From Sedimentibacter sp. SX930 (GTDB lineage: Bacteria > Bacillota > Bacilli > Lactobacillales > Aerococcaceae): 64,000 bases of DNA. A program made the position numbers and the translations under genes. Numbering within the stretch: position 1 is the first letter of the stretch; each line of letters starts with the position of its first letter. Below are positions 1-7,549 of the stretch, piece after piece. The stretch lies in the NCBI GenBank assembly GCA_002155105.1, contig MUZD01000006.1, forward strand, positions 1-64,000, read 5' to 3'. Under the pieces are notes generated by a model. It was not told the DNA's origin. It searched no databases and worked only from the letters and a program-made list of their open reading frames with translations.

Positions 1-45
1 TCAAAAGGTATCCTTTTTGTTTATCAGAAACCTCCGTAGGAGGAT

Positions 46-97
46 AAAAAAATAGGCGCGAGCTTACCCAACTTAGGTAAGCTCGCGCCTATTTTTA
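46..97. terminator. Strong bidirectional hairpin terminator
   Basis: A near-perfect inverted repeat with a stem of about 20 bp around the 7-base loop caactta, flanked by A and T tracts on either side. It could terminate transcription from both directions. No complete gene lies to its left in the window. Confidence 0.8.
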
Positions 98-150
98 CTT
101 TTGAGTTGGGTTTTGTCCCAGCCTCTTCCTTTTTTGTAATAGTCCTCGGG

Positions 151-335
151 ATGTCCGATTCTTTCTCGTTATCGGGCATCGGATCACCGCGACGTGCTCT
201 GCTTGTCCGATTCTTCCGCATTATCGGACATCGGACCATCCCGACATGCTCTGCTTGTCCGATTCCTCCGCATTATCGGACATCCAACAACCGCGACATG
301 CTCTGCTTGTCCGATTCCTCCGCATTATCGGACAT
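151..335. repeat. Four-unit array of 29-bp palindromes, 52-bp period
   Basis: Four units at 151-179, 203-231, 255-283 and 307-335. Each starts with TGTCCGATTC and ends with TTATCGGACA (the first unit with a few changes), so each can fold into a hairpin. Starts are exactly 52 bp apart. The 23-bp stretches between units are also similar to each other (ending in tgctctgc), so this is a 52-bp tandem repeat and not a CRISPR. A second array of the same family lies at 57834-58018. No protein-coding gene is supported here. Confidence 0.9.
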
Positions 336-367
336 CATTTGATATATCTGAAGGCACAACACGAAAA

Positions 368-389
368 GACTGTCCATAAAGAGACAGTC
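368..389 (-). terminator. Terminator of the first VOC gene
   Basis: The stem GACTGTC/GACAGTC with an 8-base loop is followed on the minus strand by TTTTC. It lies about 50 bp past the stop of the VOC gene ending at 439. Confidence 0.65.
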
Positions 390-438
390 CTCCGTTCCCT
401 ATACGCTATTTGATAATCCTCAGCCTATTCCAAAGTTG

Positions 439-834
439 TTATTTTGCGTTCAGGTCTGGTTGATGGATTCCGAACAGATTCCCTTCCGTATCGAAGTAGT
501 AACCCTGCCAAGCCATACCCGCCAGAGCGTTCTTCGGCATCGCGACTTTGCCGCCATTCTCTAGGATCAGCGCTTCGGTCGCATCGTAATCTTCGGTCCC
601 CATCGTGCACACAAAAGCATTCAGAGCTTGATTTGCCTCGGGCGGAGCACTTTGGCGTTGCATCAAAGCGCCGTTGATGCCCGGCGCGCTCGTGTCCCCT
701 GTGATCGCCCCGAAATAAGGCGCACCTACATAAGCGGTCCAATCTTCGAACGTCCATCCGAAAACATCGCCGTAGAAAAGTTTAGCCCTTTCCATATTGT
801 CCACGTGAATCTCAAAATGAATGACTCTTCCCAT
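439..834 (-). CDS. VOC (glyoxalase/bleomycin-resistance fold) family protein
   Basis: A 131-residue single-domain protein of the vicinal oxygen chelate superfamily. The N-terminal HFEIHVDNMERAKLFYGDVF pattern (beta strand, then helix) and the late YYFDTEGNLFGIHQPD strand are typical of glyoxalase-like proteins, with a metal-ligand candidate His near the start and acidic positions near the end. The start was set at MGRVIHF because AGGAGG lies 10 bases upstream; an upstream in-frame Met has no such site. The family includes enzymes and antibiotic-binding proteins, so the substrate cannot be named. It stands next to another VOC gene but is separated from it by about 90 bp. Confidence 0.82.
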   Translation of the reverse strand: MGRVIHFEIHVDNMERAKLFYGDVFGWTFEDWTAYVGAPYFGAITGDTSAPGINGALMQRQSAPPEANQALNAFVCTMGTEDYDATEALILENGGKVAMPKNALAGMAWQGYYFDTEGNLFGIHQPDLNAK

Positions 835-924
835 AACGCGATGACCTCCTATTTTTCGCAAATCATTTGCTGCAACTGGCTTATGTAGCGTGCAATTGGC
901 AAAGGTGTTCGCGCAAAAGGAAAG

Positions 925-1296
925 TCATCTATGCTGGTCGACGAGAATCGGATTGCCGTCAGGATCCTCAATGACGAAGCTTCCTGGCCCTTTAGTATCC
1001 GGATCGGCTTCCGAAACAAAAGTGATGCCCTTTTCCCGCAATTCTTCCTGTAGCTGGCGGACATCCTTGAACGGATTCACTTCTTCCGCGTCGCTGTTCC
1101 AACCGGGATTGAAGGTCAGCATATTTTTCTCGAACATGCCCTGGAACAGCCCGATGATGCAGTCCTCGTTCTTCATGATCAGCCAATTCTGGTCGATGTC
1201 CCCGCCGAATGTGCTGAAGCCCAACTTTTCGTAAAATGCCTTTGATGCATGTATGTCCTTGACCGTCAGACTGAGGGAAAATGCTCCGATGCCCAT
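925..1296 (-). CDS. VOC family protein
   Basis: A 123-residue vicinal oxygen chelate protein unlike the neighbouring VOC gene in sequence. It opens with SLSLTVKDIHASKAFYEKLG, the usual first beta-alpha unit, and closes with GSFVIEDPDGNPILVDQH, the conserved strand that often carries the last metal ligand. A GGAG site sits 7 bases before ATG. It resembles the lactoylglutathione-lyase-like proteins common in Firmicutes, whose substrates are mostly unknown. No operon partner is evident, and the gene upstream (CLC) has its own terminator. Confidence 0.82.
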   Translation of the reverse strand: MGIGAFSLSLTVKDIHASKAFYEKLGFSTFGGDIDQNWLIMKNEDCIIGLFQGMFEKNMLTFNPGWNSDAEEVNPFKDVRQLQEELREKGITFVSEADPDTKGPGSFVIEDPDGNPILVDQHR

Positions 1297-1514
1297 GCTT
1301 ATTCTCCGTTCTATTTGGAATTTTATCGCTTCTGATCCGGATCGTTCTGAAGAATATCTCTTTATAGCCTATTATAATTTTGTCGTATGCGAAAAGCTAA
1401 TTTTAGCGAATCATCCAAATTGCTCAGGGCCGAAATCGCGTGGGTTAAACGAGCCACTTGATTTGATTGTAGTAGATTGGACCGACTGGTTACCGTATTC
1501 CCTCACCGCCAAAC

Positions 1515-1543
1515 AAAAAAGGCTACCTCATTTAGAGACAGCC
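1515..1543 (-). terminator. Terminator after the CLC gene
   Basis: On the minus strand, GGCT..CTC-taaat-GAG..AGCC is followed by TTTTTTG, about 40 bp downstream of the CLC stop codon. Confidence 0.7.
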
Positions 1544-1581
1544 CGCATCGAAAGTATAAGTTACCCTTTTCTTCCGAGTGA

Positions 1582-2799
1582 CTATTGCAAATAATCGCTC
1601 TCGGCTTTTTCCTGCGCATAGATGGAATACCCGCTGTTGAACACGTAGGCGACCGACACAATCGCGAAAAAATACGGCAAGGTGTCATAACCGAAGACTT
1701 CGACTCCAATGAAGACGGGCGCGATGAAGGTGTTCGTCGCGGATGCGAAAACACTTGCGTATCCCAAGGCAGCCACAAATTCCGGCGGCAAGCCGAACAA
1801 CGGCGCCAACCAATAGCCCAAGCTTGCGCCGATCGAGAACAACGGCGTGACTTCCCCGCCTTGGAACCCCGCTGCCAGAGTCACGATAGTCAGCACCAGC
1901 TTCAGCACCCAGTCGTAACCGTAGATCGTGCCCTCATCGAAGCTGGCGCTGATCAGATTGGTGCCCAAGCCCGAGTAGCGTCCCGTATGCAACGCAAACA
2001 TCGCAATCGTCAGCAGCACGCCCACCACAAAAATCCTTCGGTACGGATCAGCTATCTTTTGCGCCAGCCAGCCTTTCGTATTCTTCAACAGCTTGGCGAA
2101 CAACCCGCCGACTGCTCCGAAGACAATGCCCAAGAGGACAACCTTTCCAGCAAAAGACAAATCAACCGGGACAGCCACATTCAAGTCCACCGAAAATTTT
2201 TCCAACCCGAGGAAATGTGAGGTATAGGAAGCCACAAAGGCGCTCAGCGCTGCGGGGAAAAGCGCGCGGTATTCGATCCTGCCGACCATCAGCACCTCCA
2301 AGGCGAAAAAGGTAGCCGCCATCGGTGTCTGGAACAAGCCCGCGAAACCGGCAGCCATCCCGGCAACCAACAGGATTTTTTTCGAACCTTGGAAAGGGAG
2401 CTTCTTGCCGAAAGTATAGCCTACGGTCGCTCCGATCTGCACGGCTACGCCCTCCCGGCCGGCACTGCCGCCGAAAAGGTGGGTCAGCCACGTTCCGGCA
2501 ATGACTAGCGGAACCAGCCGTTTCGGAATATCTTCATCCTGCCTGTTCCCCGCTGCAAATACTAGCCCCATCCCTTTGCTGCTGTTTTTGCCGAATTTTT
2601 GGTAGACATAGACGATCGCCAAACCGGCGACTGCGAGGAACGGCAACAATAATGCGATGTGCTGCCCGCGGAACTGCGTGATCAGAATGAGGACTTCGCC
2701 AAACAAAGCATCCAACGCCCCCACGAGTATGCCCATCAGGATTGCCGCAATCCCGTAAAATAAAATTTCTTGATAAACCGCTGATTTCTTTTGATCCAT
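1582..2799 (-). CDS. CLC family anion transporter, probable CLC-F fluoride/proton antiporter
   Basis: A 405-residue polytopic membrane protein of the CLC family. GSAGREGVAVQ (residues 111-121) is the conserved helix-N-terminus motif that lines the anion path, and GGEVTPLF (314-321) is the second. The form GGEVTPLF followed by ATNTFIAPVFIGVEVFGYD is, from memory, characteristic of the fluoride-exporting CLC-F (EriC-F) clade and not of chloride channels. The canonical GSGIP segment is not present. CLC-F proteins protect cells from weak-acid fluoride accumulation. No crcB-type fluoride riboswitch could be recognised upstream, so induction by fluoride is unproven. GAAGGA lies 8 bases before ATG. 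The fluoride assignment is inference; the CLC assignment is firm. Confidence 0.8.
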   Translation of the reverse strand: MDQKKSAVYQEILFYGIAAILMGILVGALDALFGEVLILITQFRGQHIALLLPFLAVAGLAIVYVYQKFGKNSSKGMGLVFAAGNRQDEDIPKRLVPLVIAGTWLTHLFGGSAGREGVAVQIGATVGYTFGKKLPFQGSKKILLVAGMAAGFAGLFQTPMAATFFALEVLMVGRIEYRALFPAALSAFVASYTSHFLGLEKFSVDLNVAVPVDLSFAGKVVLLGIVFGAVGGLFAKLLKNTKGWLAQKIADPYRRIFVVGVLLTIAMFALHTGRYSGLGTNLISASFDEGTIYGYDWVLKLVLTIVTLAAGFQGGEVTPLFSIGASLGYWLAPLFGLPPEFVAALGYASVFASATNTFIAPVFIGVEVFGYDTLPYFFAIVSVAYVFNSGYSIYAQEKAESDYLQ

Positions 2800-2961
2800 T
2801 GTTGTTATCCTTCTTCAATATGATATTTTTCACCGCGCCTTTTATGAGGCATCTCCCAATGATGATACCACGAAACCGTTCGTAATAACTGAAAATTATT
2901 GTCTGAACCTCACGCAACATTTGAATACAGAACCCAATTCCTCCTTGAAACGGAAACAAAC

Positions 2962-3019
2962 AAAAAAAGCCCGGAAGCCGATGACTCATCAATTGTGAGT
3001 CAGGGATTCCGAGCTTTTT
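2962..3019 (-). terminator. Terminator downstream of the small 43-residue gene
   Basis: A long imperfect hairpin (AAAAAGCTCGGAA.. pairing with ..TTCCGGGCTTTTTT) around GACTCAC-aatt-GATGAGTC. It ends in a T run on the minus strand and lies about 40 bp past the stop at 3057. Confidence 0.7.
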
Positions 3020-3056
3020 ATTTACAGTTCTCCGTTCATAGAGAGCCGCTTAGACC

Positions 3057-3188
3057 TTATTTGCCGCTTGTTTGCGCTTGTTTTTTCTTCAAACGCTCTT
3101 GTTTGCGCATGTCGATCTCTTTGTAATACGCTTCCCATGATATTTCAATAGTCACGTTCTGCGAATTCGTATAGACGATGTTCTTCAT
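3057..3188 (-). CDS. Small basic protein of 43 residues, unknown function
   Basis: A short reading frame with gene-like signals: GAAGGAG 10 bases before ATG, a stop at 3057-3059, and a strong terminator about 40 bp later. The product begins MKNIVYTNSQNVTIEIS and ends in a lysine/arginine/glutamine-rich tail (MRKQERLKKKQAQ), giving a short strand-forming N-terminus and a charged helix-like C-terminus. There is no signal peptide or membrane segment. A perfect 7-bp inverted repeat (3208-3231) lies just upstream of the ribosome site. I do not recognise the family. It is a real gene more likely than not, because both signals flank such a short frame. Confidence 0.6.
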   Translation of the reverse strand: MKNIVYTNSQNVTIEISWEAYYKEIDMRKQERLKKKQAQTSGK

Positions 3189-3207
3189 ATATTTATTGCT
3201 CCTTCTT

Positions 3208-3231
3208 TAGCGTAACCATATGCGTACGCTA
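3208..3231 (-). promoter_or_regulatory. Inverted repeat in the leader of the small gene
   Basis: TAGCGTA and TACGCTA are perfect 7-bp arms with a 10-base centre. They lie directly before the AGAAGGAG ribosome site of the 43-residue gene. This could be an operator or an RNA hairpin affecting translation. A possible 14-codon upstream frame (3207-3251) preceded by a purine-rich stretch spans it. Confidence 0.4.
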
Positions 3232-3283
3232 CTATCTTTCAACCTCCTCATATATCCTTTTTTTCTGTATTTAGAGAAATCAA

Positions 3284-3307
3284 AAAGGCACTCAATCGAG
3301 TACCTTT
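3284..3307 (-). terminator. Hairpin terminator (minus strand)
   Basis: AAAGGTACTC-gatt-GAGTGCCTTT is followed by TTG on the minus strand. It probably ends the nitroreductase transcript, whose stop is 376 bp upstream, before the small gene begins. Confidence 0.6.
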
Positions 3308-3683
3308 CCGTCTCTACTTATTATCATAAGAAAGAAAAAGGTATTCCTGTACAGGAATCGCGGCTTTTTCACTATCAAATCTAAATCTTGGAAATTCATG
3401 TTGCGGGCACCACACTGTGGCGCTACATAATAAATTTAACTTCGCTTATTTTTGGTTCCGTTTGCCTGCAGCATCCGCTGCAGAATAGAGAAAAGCCATG
3501 GTTCCATACATATAAGATGCATATGTTCTTGGACGTTGAAATGTAACTATAACACGAATATCCGTTCGATGCAAGAGAAAAGATTAATTCATGATAAGCT
3601 AAGGTGAAATGTGTTATTTGAAAAACTAAATTCCAGTTGAGTGGTTCAAAATACGGAATTAACTTCTGCAAAGCTCAAAACAA
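3308..3683. other. Intergenic stretch without a supported gene
   Basis: AT-rich. It holds a palindrome (ATTCCTGTACAGGAAT near 3343-3358) but no reading frame with a convincing ribosome site. It separates the nitroreductase stop from the terminator at 3284-3307. Confidence 0.5.
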
Positions 3684-4433
3684 TCAATGCTTGTTCATCC
3701 CTTGCTTTTCGACAAAGTCATGCATGTACATGCGTTGCGGATGGGAGAGCATCTCTGCCATCTGTCCGGTCCAGGTGTCGCAGCGTTCGCCTTCGGTCCG
3801 CGCCCGATAGTACTCTTGGATTTCTTCGTTGTACTGCTTCAGTTGGGCTTTGTAGACTGCATTATTTTGTTGATATTCATTTTCATGGTAAATATGTTCG
3901 AAAGGCAGACGCGGCTTCTGGTCGTTGACGCTGGCCGGATAACCGACCGCCAGTCCGAAGAGCGGGATCACTTTATCAGGAATCTTCAGGAGTTCGCTAA
4001 CTTTTTCAAGATCATTCCGCAAACCGCCTACGTAACAGATTCCTAGCCCCATAGCTTCAGCCGCCAAAGCAGCATTCTGGGCAGCCAGGGATGCATCAAC
4101 CACGCTGACCATGAATTTTTCGGTACTCTCAAGCGAGGCTGCAACGTCCTTCCCTTCCATATTTCCGATTATATCGTGGCGATGCAAGTCGGCGCAAAAC
4201 ACAAAGAAATGGCCATTTTCGGCAACAAAATGTTGGTTACGCGCGATTTTAGACAATTCGTGTTTTTTGTCGGGATCCGTGACTCCGATGATGGAATAGG
4301 CCTGCACAAAACTCGAAGTCGAAGCCGCCTGAGCGCTGCGGACAATTGTTTCTATCTGTTCCGAGCTCAATGCCTTGTCTTCAAAATCCCTTACCGTACG
4401 GTGCGCCAGGATGCGCTCAATCGTTTCATTCAT
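3684..4433 (-). CDS. NfsA/FRP-family FMN-dependent NADPH nitroreductase
   Basis: A 249-residue flavoprotein of the oxygen-insensitive nitroreductase family. The N-terminal RTVRDFEDKAL and AQAAST segments bind FMN phosphate and mark the NfsA/Frp branch. CYVGGLRND and LFGLAVGYP follow, and the C-terminal helical tail (residues about 180-249) matches the NfsA excursion domain. Such enzymes reduce nitroaromatics, quinones or flavins in the cytosol using NADPH. GAGGA lies before ATG. The gene stands alone, with neighbours on the same strand but separated by more than 150 bp. The physiological substrate is not evident. Confidence 0.87.
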   Translation of the reverse strand: MNETIERILAHRTVRDFEDKALSSEQIETIVRSAQAASTSSFVQAYSIIGVTDPDKKHELSKIARNQHFVAENGHFFVFCADLHRHDIIGNMEGKDVAASLESTEKFMVSVVDASLAAQNAALAAEAMGLGICYVGGLRNDLEKVSELLKIPDKVIPLFGLAVGYPASVNDQKPRLPFEHIYHENEYQQNNAVYKAQLKQYNEEIQEYYRARTEGERCDTWTGQMAEMLSHPQRMYMHDFVEKQGMNKH

Positions 4434-4538
4434 CTATTGTTTTCCTCGCCTTCAGAATAGCTTATATTGAATCCATAAGATCATTCTAAAGGATTGCAGA
4501 AGCCACGTCCAACCGGGTGCTCAAGGTAAGAACCGCGA

Positions 4539-4590
4539 AAAAGCCCCGCTCCTTTGCCATTTGGGCGAGGAACTGGGCCGGAAAATCCAG
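4539..4590 (-). terminator. Probable terminator after the DUF1232 gene
   Basis: On the minus strand an imperfect GC-rich stem (GCCC..CTC pairing with GAG.GGGC) is followed by TTTTTC, directly after the stop at 4594. Confidence 0.45.
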
Positions 4591-4593
4591 GTA

Positions 4594-4875
4594 TTATATT
4601 TTTTTGGCTTCTTTGATTGGGCGTTCGTGTTCTTCAATCGCTCCGTCGCTCAATAATTTTTCAGCGACCAAAAACAGGATCGGCAACAGCACATCATCCG
4701 CATAACCGGCCATCGGGATAAAATCCGGGATAATGTCGATTGGACTGATGATATAAAGAATGATCCCCAACACCAGCCATTTTTTCTTGCCTTCGACTTT
4801 GGAATCGAACAGGGAAAGGATAAGTGACTTGACTTTACTGAAAGGTGTCAGACTGATTTTCTTTTTTACTTTCAT
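4594..4875 (-). CDS. DUF1232 (YkvA-like) small membrane protein
   Basis: A 93-residue protein with the DUF1232 signature ILYIISPIDIIPDFIPMAGYADD in its middle, which forms a short hydrophobic hairpin with conserved Pro and Asp residues. The N-terminus is strongly basic (MKVKKKISLTPFSK) and the C-terminus is charged. Family members are small membrane-associated proteins of unknown role. The start was chosen at MKVKKK because AAAGGA lies 9 bases upstream; an in-frame Met 11 codons earlier has no ribosome site. It is apparently a single-gene transcript. Confidence 0.83.
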   Translation of the reverse strand: MKVKKKISLTPFSKVKSLILSLFDSKVEGKKKWLVLGIILYIISPIDIIPDFIPMAGYADDVLLPILFLVAEKLLSDGAIEEHERPIKEAKKI

Positions 4876-5026
4876 TTTGCATTTTCCTTTGCTGATTGAT
4901 TTGGACAACCATTCTTCGCACCTAGCTTGTGAGCGGGCTCTGTCTGGTTATCGTGAACAAAGTATACTGCTTATCTTAAGTAAATGAATCAGTCTCAAGA
5001 ATGATTTTTTGGCCTGCCGGAATGCC

Positions 5027-6007
5027 TCAGCTGTGCCCGATAATCAAATGCGGGACATAAGGTTCTTCCAGGAAGGCGACTTCGGCATCCGTCAGTTTGA
5101 CCGATATGGCTTCCACCGGTTTTTCCAGATGCTCCAGCTTGGTGGCCCCGATGATGGGAGCTACGACCGGTTCCTTCTGAAGGAGCCAGGCCAAGGCGAT
5201 TTCGACGCGCGAAACGCCTCTGTCGGCGGCTACCTGGGCCAGCCGTTCGACGATGATTCGATCCTTATCAGCAGTGGCATCGTATTTCGAACGCGCCACG
5301 TTGTCCGTTTCCATCCGTTTGGACGTCTCCGACCAATCGCGCGTCAGTCGGCCTGAAGCCATCGGACTGTAAGGGGTCACGGCGATTTTTTCTTCCCGGC
5401 AAAGCGGCAGCATTTCCCGCTCCTCTTCGCGGTAAAGCAGGTTCAGATGGTCCTGCATCGACACGAAGCGCGTCCAACCGTTCTTTTCCGCAACATGCAG
5501 CGCTTTTTGGAACTGCCAGGCATACATCGCGGAAGCGCCGATGTATCGAGCCTTCCCGGATTTCACCACATCATGCAGGGCTTCCATCGTTTCCTCGATC
5601 GGTGTATTGTAGTCCCAACGGTGGATGATGTAGAGATCCACATAATCCATATCCAGGCGCTTCAGGCTGTTGTCGATTTCGCTCAGGATGGACTTGCGGG
5701 ACAACCCGGAACCGTTCGGACCCTCATGCATCTTGCCGTGGACCTTCGTCGCGATGACCACTTCATCACGCTTGGCAAAGTCTTTGATCGCGCGTCCGAG
5801 GATTTCTTCGCTTCTTCCCAATGAATAGACATTCGCTGTATCAAAGAAATTGATGCCCAACTCCAAAGCGTGTTTGATGATTGGCCTGCTTTCCTCTTCC
5901 TTCAGCGCCCATTTGTGCAGCCACGTATCCGGATCCCCGAAGCTCATGCAACCCAAACAGATCCGGGATACATCCATCCCTGTGTTACCGAATTTCACAT
6001 ACTCCAT
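5027..6007 (-). CDS. Aldo/keto reductase, YajO-like
   Basis: A 326-residue NADPH-dependent TIM-barrel oxidoreductase. The AKR tetrad is visible: Asp and Tyr in NFFDTANVYSLGRSEE (about residues 53-68), Lys in IATKVHG, and His in YIIHRWD. The C-terminal PIIGATKLEHLEK segment is the usual cofactor-phosphate site. The sequence resembles the YajO/Tas-type group, which reduce aldehydes or sugar-derived carbonyls. It lies 41 bp downstream of a histidine phosphatase gene on the same strand and may be the last gene of the MBL/phosphatase/AKR transcript. The true substrate is unknown. Confidence 0.87.
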   Translation of the reverse strand: MEYVKFGNTGMDVSRICLGCMSFGDPDTWLHKWALKEEESRPIIKHALELGINFFDTANVYSLGRSEEILGRAIKDFAKRDEVVIATKVHGKMHEGPNGSGLSRKSILSEIDNSLKRLDMDYVDLYIIHRWDYNTPIEETMEALHDVVKSGKARYIGASAMYAWQFQKALHVAEKNGWTRFVSMQDHLNLLYREEEREMLPLCREEKIAVTPYSPMASGRLTRDWSETSKRMETDNVARSKYDATADKDRIIVERLAQVAADRGVSRVEIALAWLLQKEPVVAPIIGATKLEHLEKPVEAISVKLTDAEVAFLEEPYVPHLIIGHS

Positions 6008-6048
6008 CTTTTTTCCTCCGTTCCTCTTAAACGTACAGTCTTATTGCG

Positions 6049-6618
6049 CTATACAACCGGCCGGACAACTTCCTCCAATTGGAACACCTTGTCTTTGTAT
6101 CCGTAAACGAAGATGCTCCCGTTCGGGAAACCTTTCGCCAACTCCTCCGCCGGGTCTTGCCAAAGCTTCAAAAAGTTGTAGCAGGCGCCGCTATGGGAGA
6201 CCGCCAAAACGTTCCGGTGATCATCCTGCTCCATAACTTCTGTCAACGTCTTCGCCATCCGTTCCGCTACATCATTCGTATTTTCCCCGCCGAACGGCAC
6301 AAAGAAAGACACGATTTCCTGCGGCTCCTTCGGTTTGAGCATCTCCCGCTCCCCTTCGAAAAAGCCGTAATTGACCTCTTTCAAGCCTTTCAGACGTGCA
6401 TAGGGCATGTCGGCAATCAATTCCAATGTATCGCTCGCCCTTTCCGATGTGGAACTGTAGGCATGATCGAAGCTGATGCCTTCCGATTCGAAATAATTCC
6501 GCACGGCCTGAGCCTGTTTGATGCCCCGTTGCGTCAAAGGCGAGTCGCTCCAGCCCTGAATCTTTCCTTGGATATTGAACAAGGTTTCACCGTGACGGAC
6601 CAAATATAATCGTTTCAT
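6049..6618 (-). CDS. Histidine phosphatase (phosphoglycerate-mutase-like) family protein
   Basis: A 189-residue member of histidine phosphatase branch 1. YLVRHGETLFN near the start carries the phosphorylated His, and the late AVSHSG carries the second catalytic His. ARLKGLKEVNYGFFEGE provides the acid/base Glu. The length fits a small broad-specificity phosphatase (GpmB/CobC/PhoE-like) more than glycolytic mutase. The start was set at MKRLYLV, 8 bases after GGGAG; an earlier in-frame ATG directly abuts the preceding gene's stop. Eighteen bases separate it from the MBL hydrolase gene, so the two are very likely co-transcribed. Confidence 0.85.
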   Translation of the reverse strand: MKRLYLVRHGETLFNIQGKIQGWSDSPLTQRGIKQAQAVRNYFESEGISFDHAYSSTSERASDTLELIADMPYARLKGLKEVNYGFFEGEREMLKPKEPQEIVSFFVPFGGENTNDVAERMAKTLTEVMEQDDHRNVLAVSHSGACYNFLKLWQDPAEELAKGFPNGSIFVYGYKDKVFQLEEVVRPVV

Positions 6619-6636
6619 CCGCAAATCTCCCGTCAT

Positions 6637-7440
6637 TTAGGATTTTTTCAGGCTGAATGGCTGCCCTGGAGCATAAGCATGGATCCTTTCCGGATTAACC
6701 ACCCGGTCGTACAAGGATTGCGGATCGGCGTTGAAAACGTTCAGATCCGGCGCATCCACCGTTCCCCAATGGCAAAGGATCAGATGCGCTTCAGGATAGG
6801 TGTTCGCCATTTTGATGGCTCCTTCCAATCCGATATGCCACTCGTTGTCGGAAAAGTCAAAGAGGATCGCATCCGGCTGAGGCATCTCCAGGTGCTCCTT
6901 CATCAACCGGGAATCACCCGGTGCCCAGATGATCCCATCCGGCGTCTCGATCCAAAAGCCGCAGTAATCCTCCAACCGGAATACCCGGTAGTTGTATTTG
7001 GCTTTTTCATTCTGCCAGGCATGGTCCGCCGGCGTCAGCGTTATTTTGGCCGGACCGACTTCGAAGCTGTCGCCGATGTCATGCCCGTTTGCCGGAAACC
7101 CTTCCGCCTGCATCAGTTCGGCCACATAATGCGGCCCGTGGAATGCCTTGGAGACATGCTCCATCGCGTGCAGCGACGGCACGCTGTAATGGTCATTGTC
7201 GCAGTGCGTAATCAAGACCGCATCCAGATGCGGGATATTTTCAGGCGCAATCGGCATGTCGATCAAAAGCGGCATATCAAAACCCTTCAGCATCGGATCC
7301 ATCATGATGCAGGTACCACGGGTGTTCACGAACATCCCGCCGCTTCCCATCCAGCGGACTTCCGTGTGATCAATCGGTTGAAAAGCTTCTTCTCCAAAGA
7401 ATACGGTAGGTGGTGGAACGGCTTGTTTGTGTGTTGCCAT
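6637..7440 (-). CDS. MBL-fold metallo-hydrolase, UlaG-like
   Basis: A 267-residue metallo-beta-lactamase-fold hydrolase. The metal-binding loop is THCDNDHYS, an H-x-D-x-D-H variant of the usual HxHxDH, and later ligands lie in the ADHAW, APGDSR and LCHWG segments. It resembles the UlaG/PhnP-like branch but is clearly different from the true UlaG encoded at 20383-21447. It is probably a lactonase or phosphodiesterase of unknown substrate. It is the first gene of a probable transcript with the histidine phosphatase and aldo/keto reductase. Confidence 0.8.
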   Translation of the reverse strand: MATHKQAVPPPTVFFGEEAFQPIDHTEVRWMGSGGMFVNTRGTCIMMDPMLKGFDMPLLIDMPIAPENIPHLDAVLITHCDNDHYSVPSLHAMEHVSKAFHGPHYVAELMQAEGFPANGHDIGDSFEVGPAKITLTPADHAWQNEKAKYNYRVFRLEDYCGFWIETPDGIIWAPGDSRLMKEHLEMPQPDAILFDFSDNEWHIGLEGAIKMANTYPEAHLILCHWGTVDAPDLNVFNADPQSLYDRVVNPERIHAYAPGQPFSLKKS

Positions 7441-7549
7441 TTTATTTCCTCCTTCTGTTCCGGTTCATCCGGACAACTGCAGACTATCTTATAGTGCTTA
7501 TCTTAAAGCTGTTTGAGCGCCAACGCCAATAGTTGTTTTGCATCATGAA

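Noticed and set aside
151-335. Possible CRISPR array (29-bp repeats, 23-bp spacers); the same applies at 57834-58018
   Set aside because: The spacers are similar to each other, the repeats vary between units, only four units occur, and no cas gene is near. It is a tandem palindromic repeat.
2800-2960. Fluoride riboswitch upstream of the CLC gene
   Set aside because: A GGAGATG string is present, but the paired conserved elements and the terminal CTGATG..CCTA segment could not be found.
3292-3399. 35-codon minus-strand frame starting MNFQDLDLIVKK
   Set aside because: No ribosome site, and its stop lies inside a terminator loop; composition is not convincing.
6679-7494. 271-codon plus-strand frame opposite the MBL hydrolase gene
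   Set aside because: It is an antisense shadow of a clearly recognised protein and has no family features. The long frames opposite the galactokinase, metE and rhaR-like genes were rejected for the same reason.
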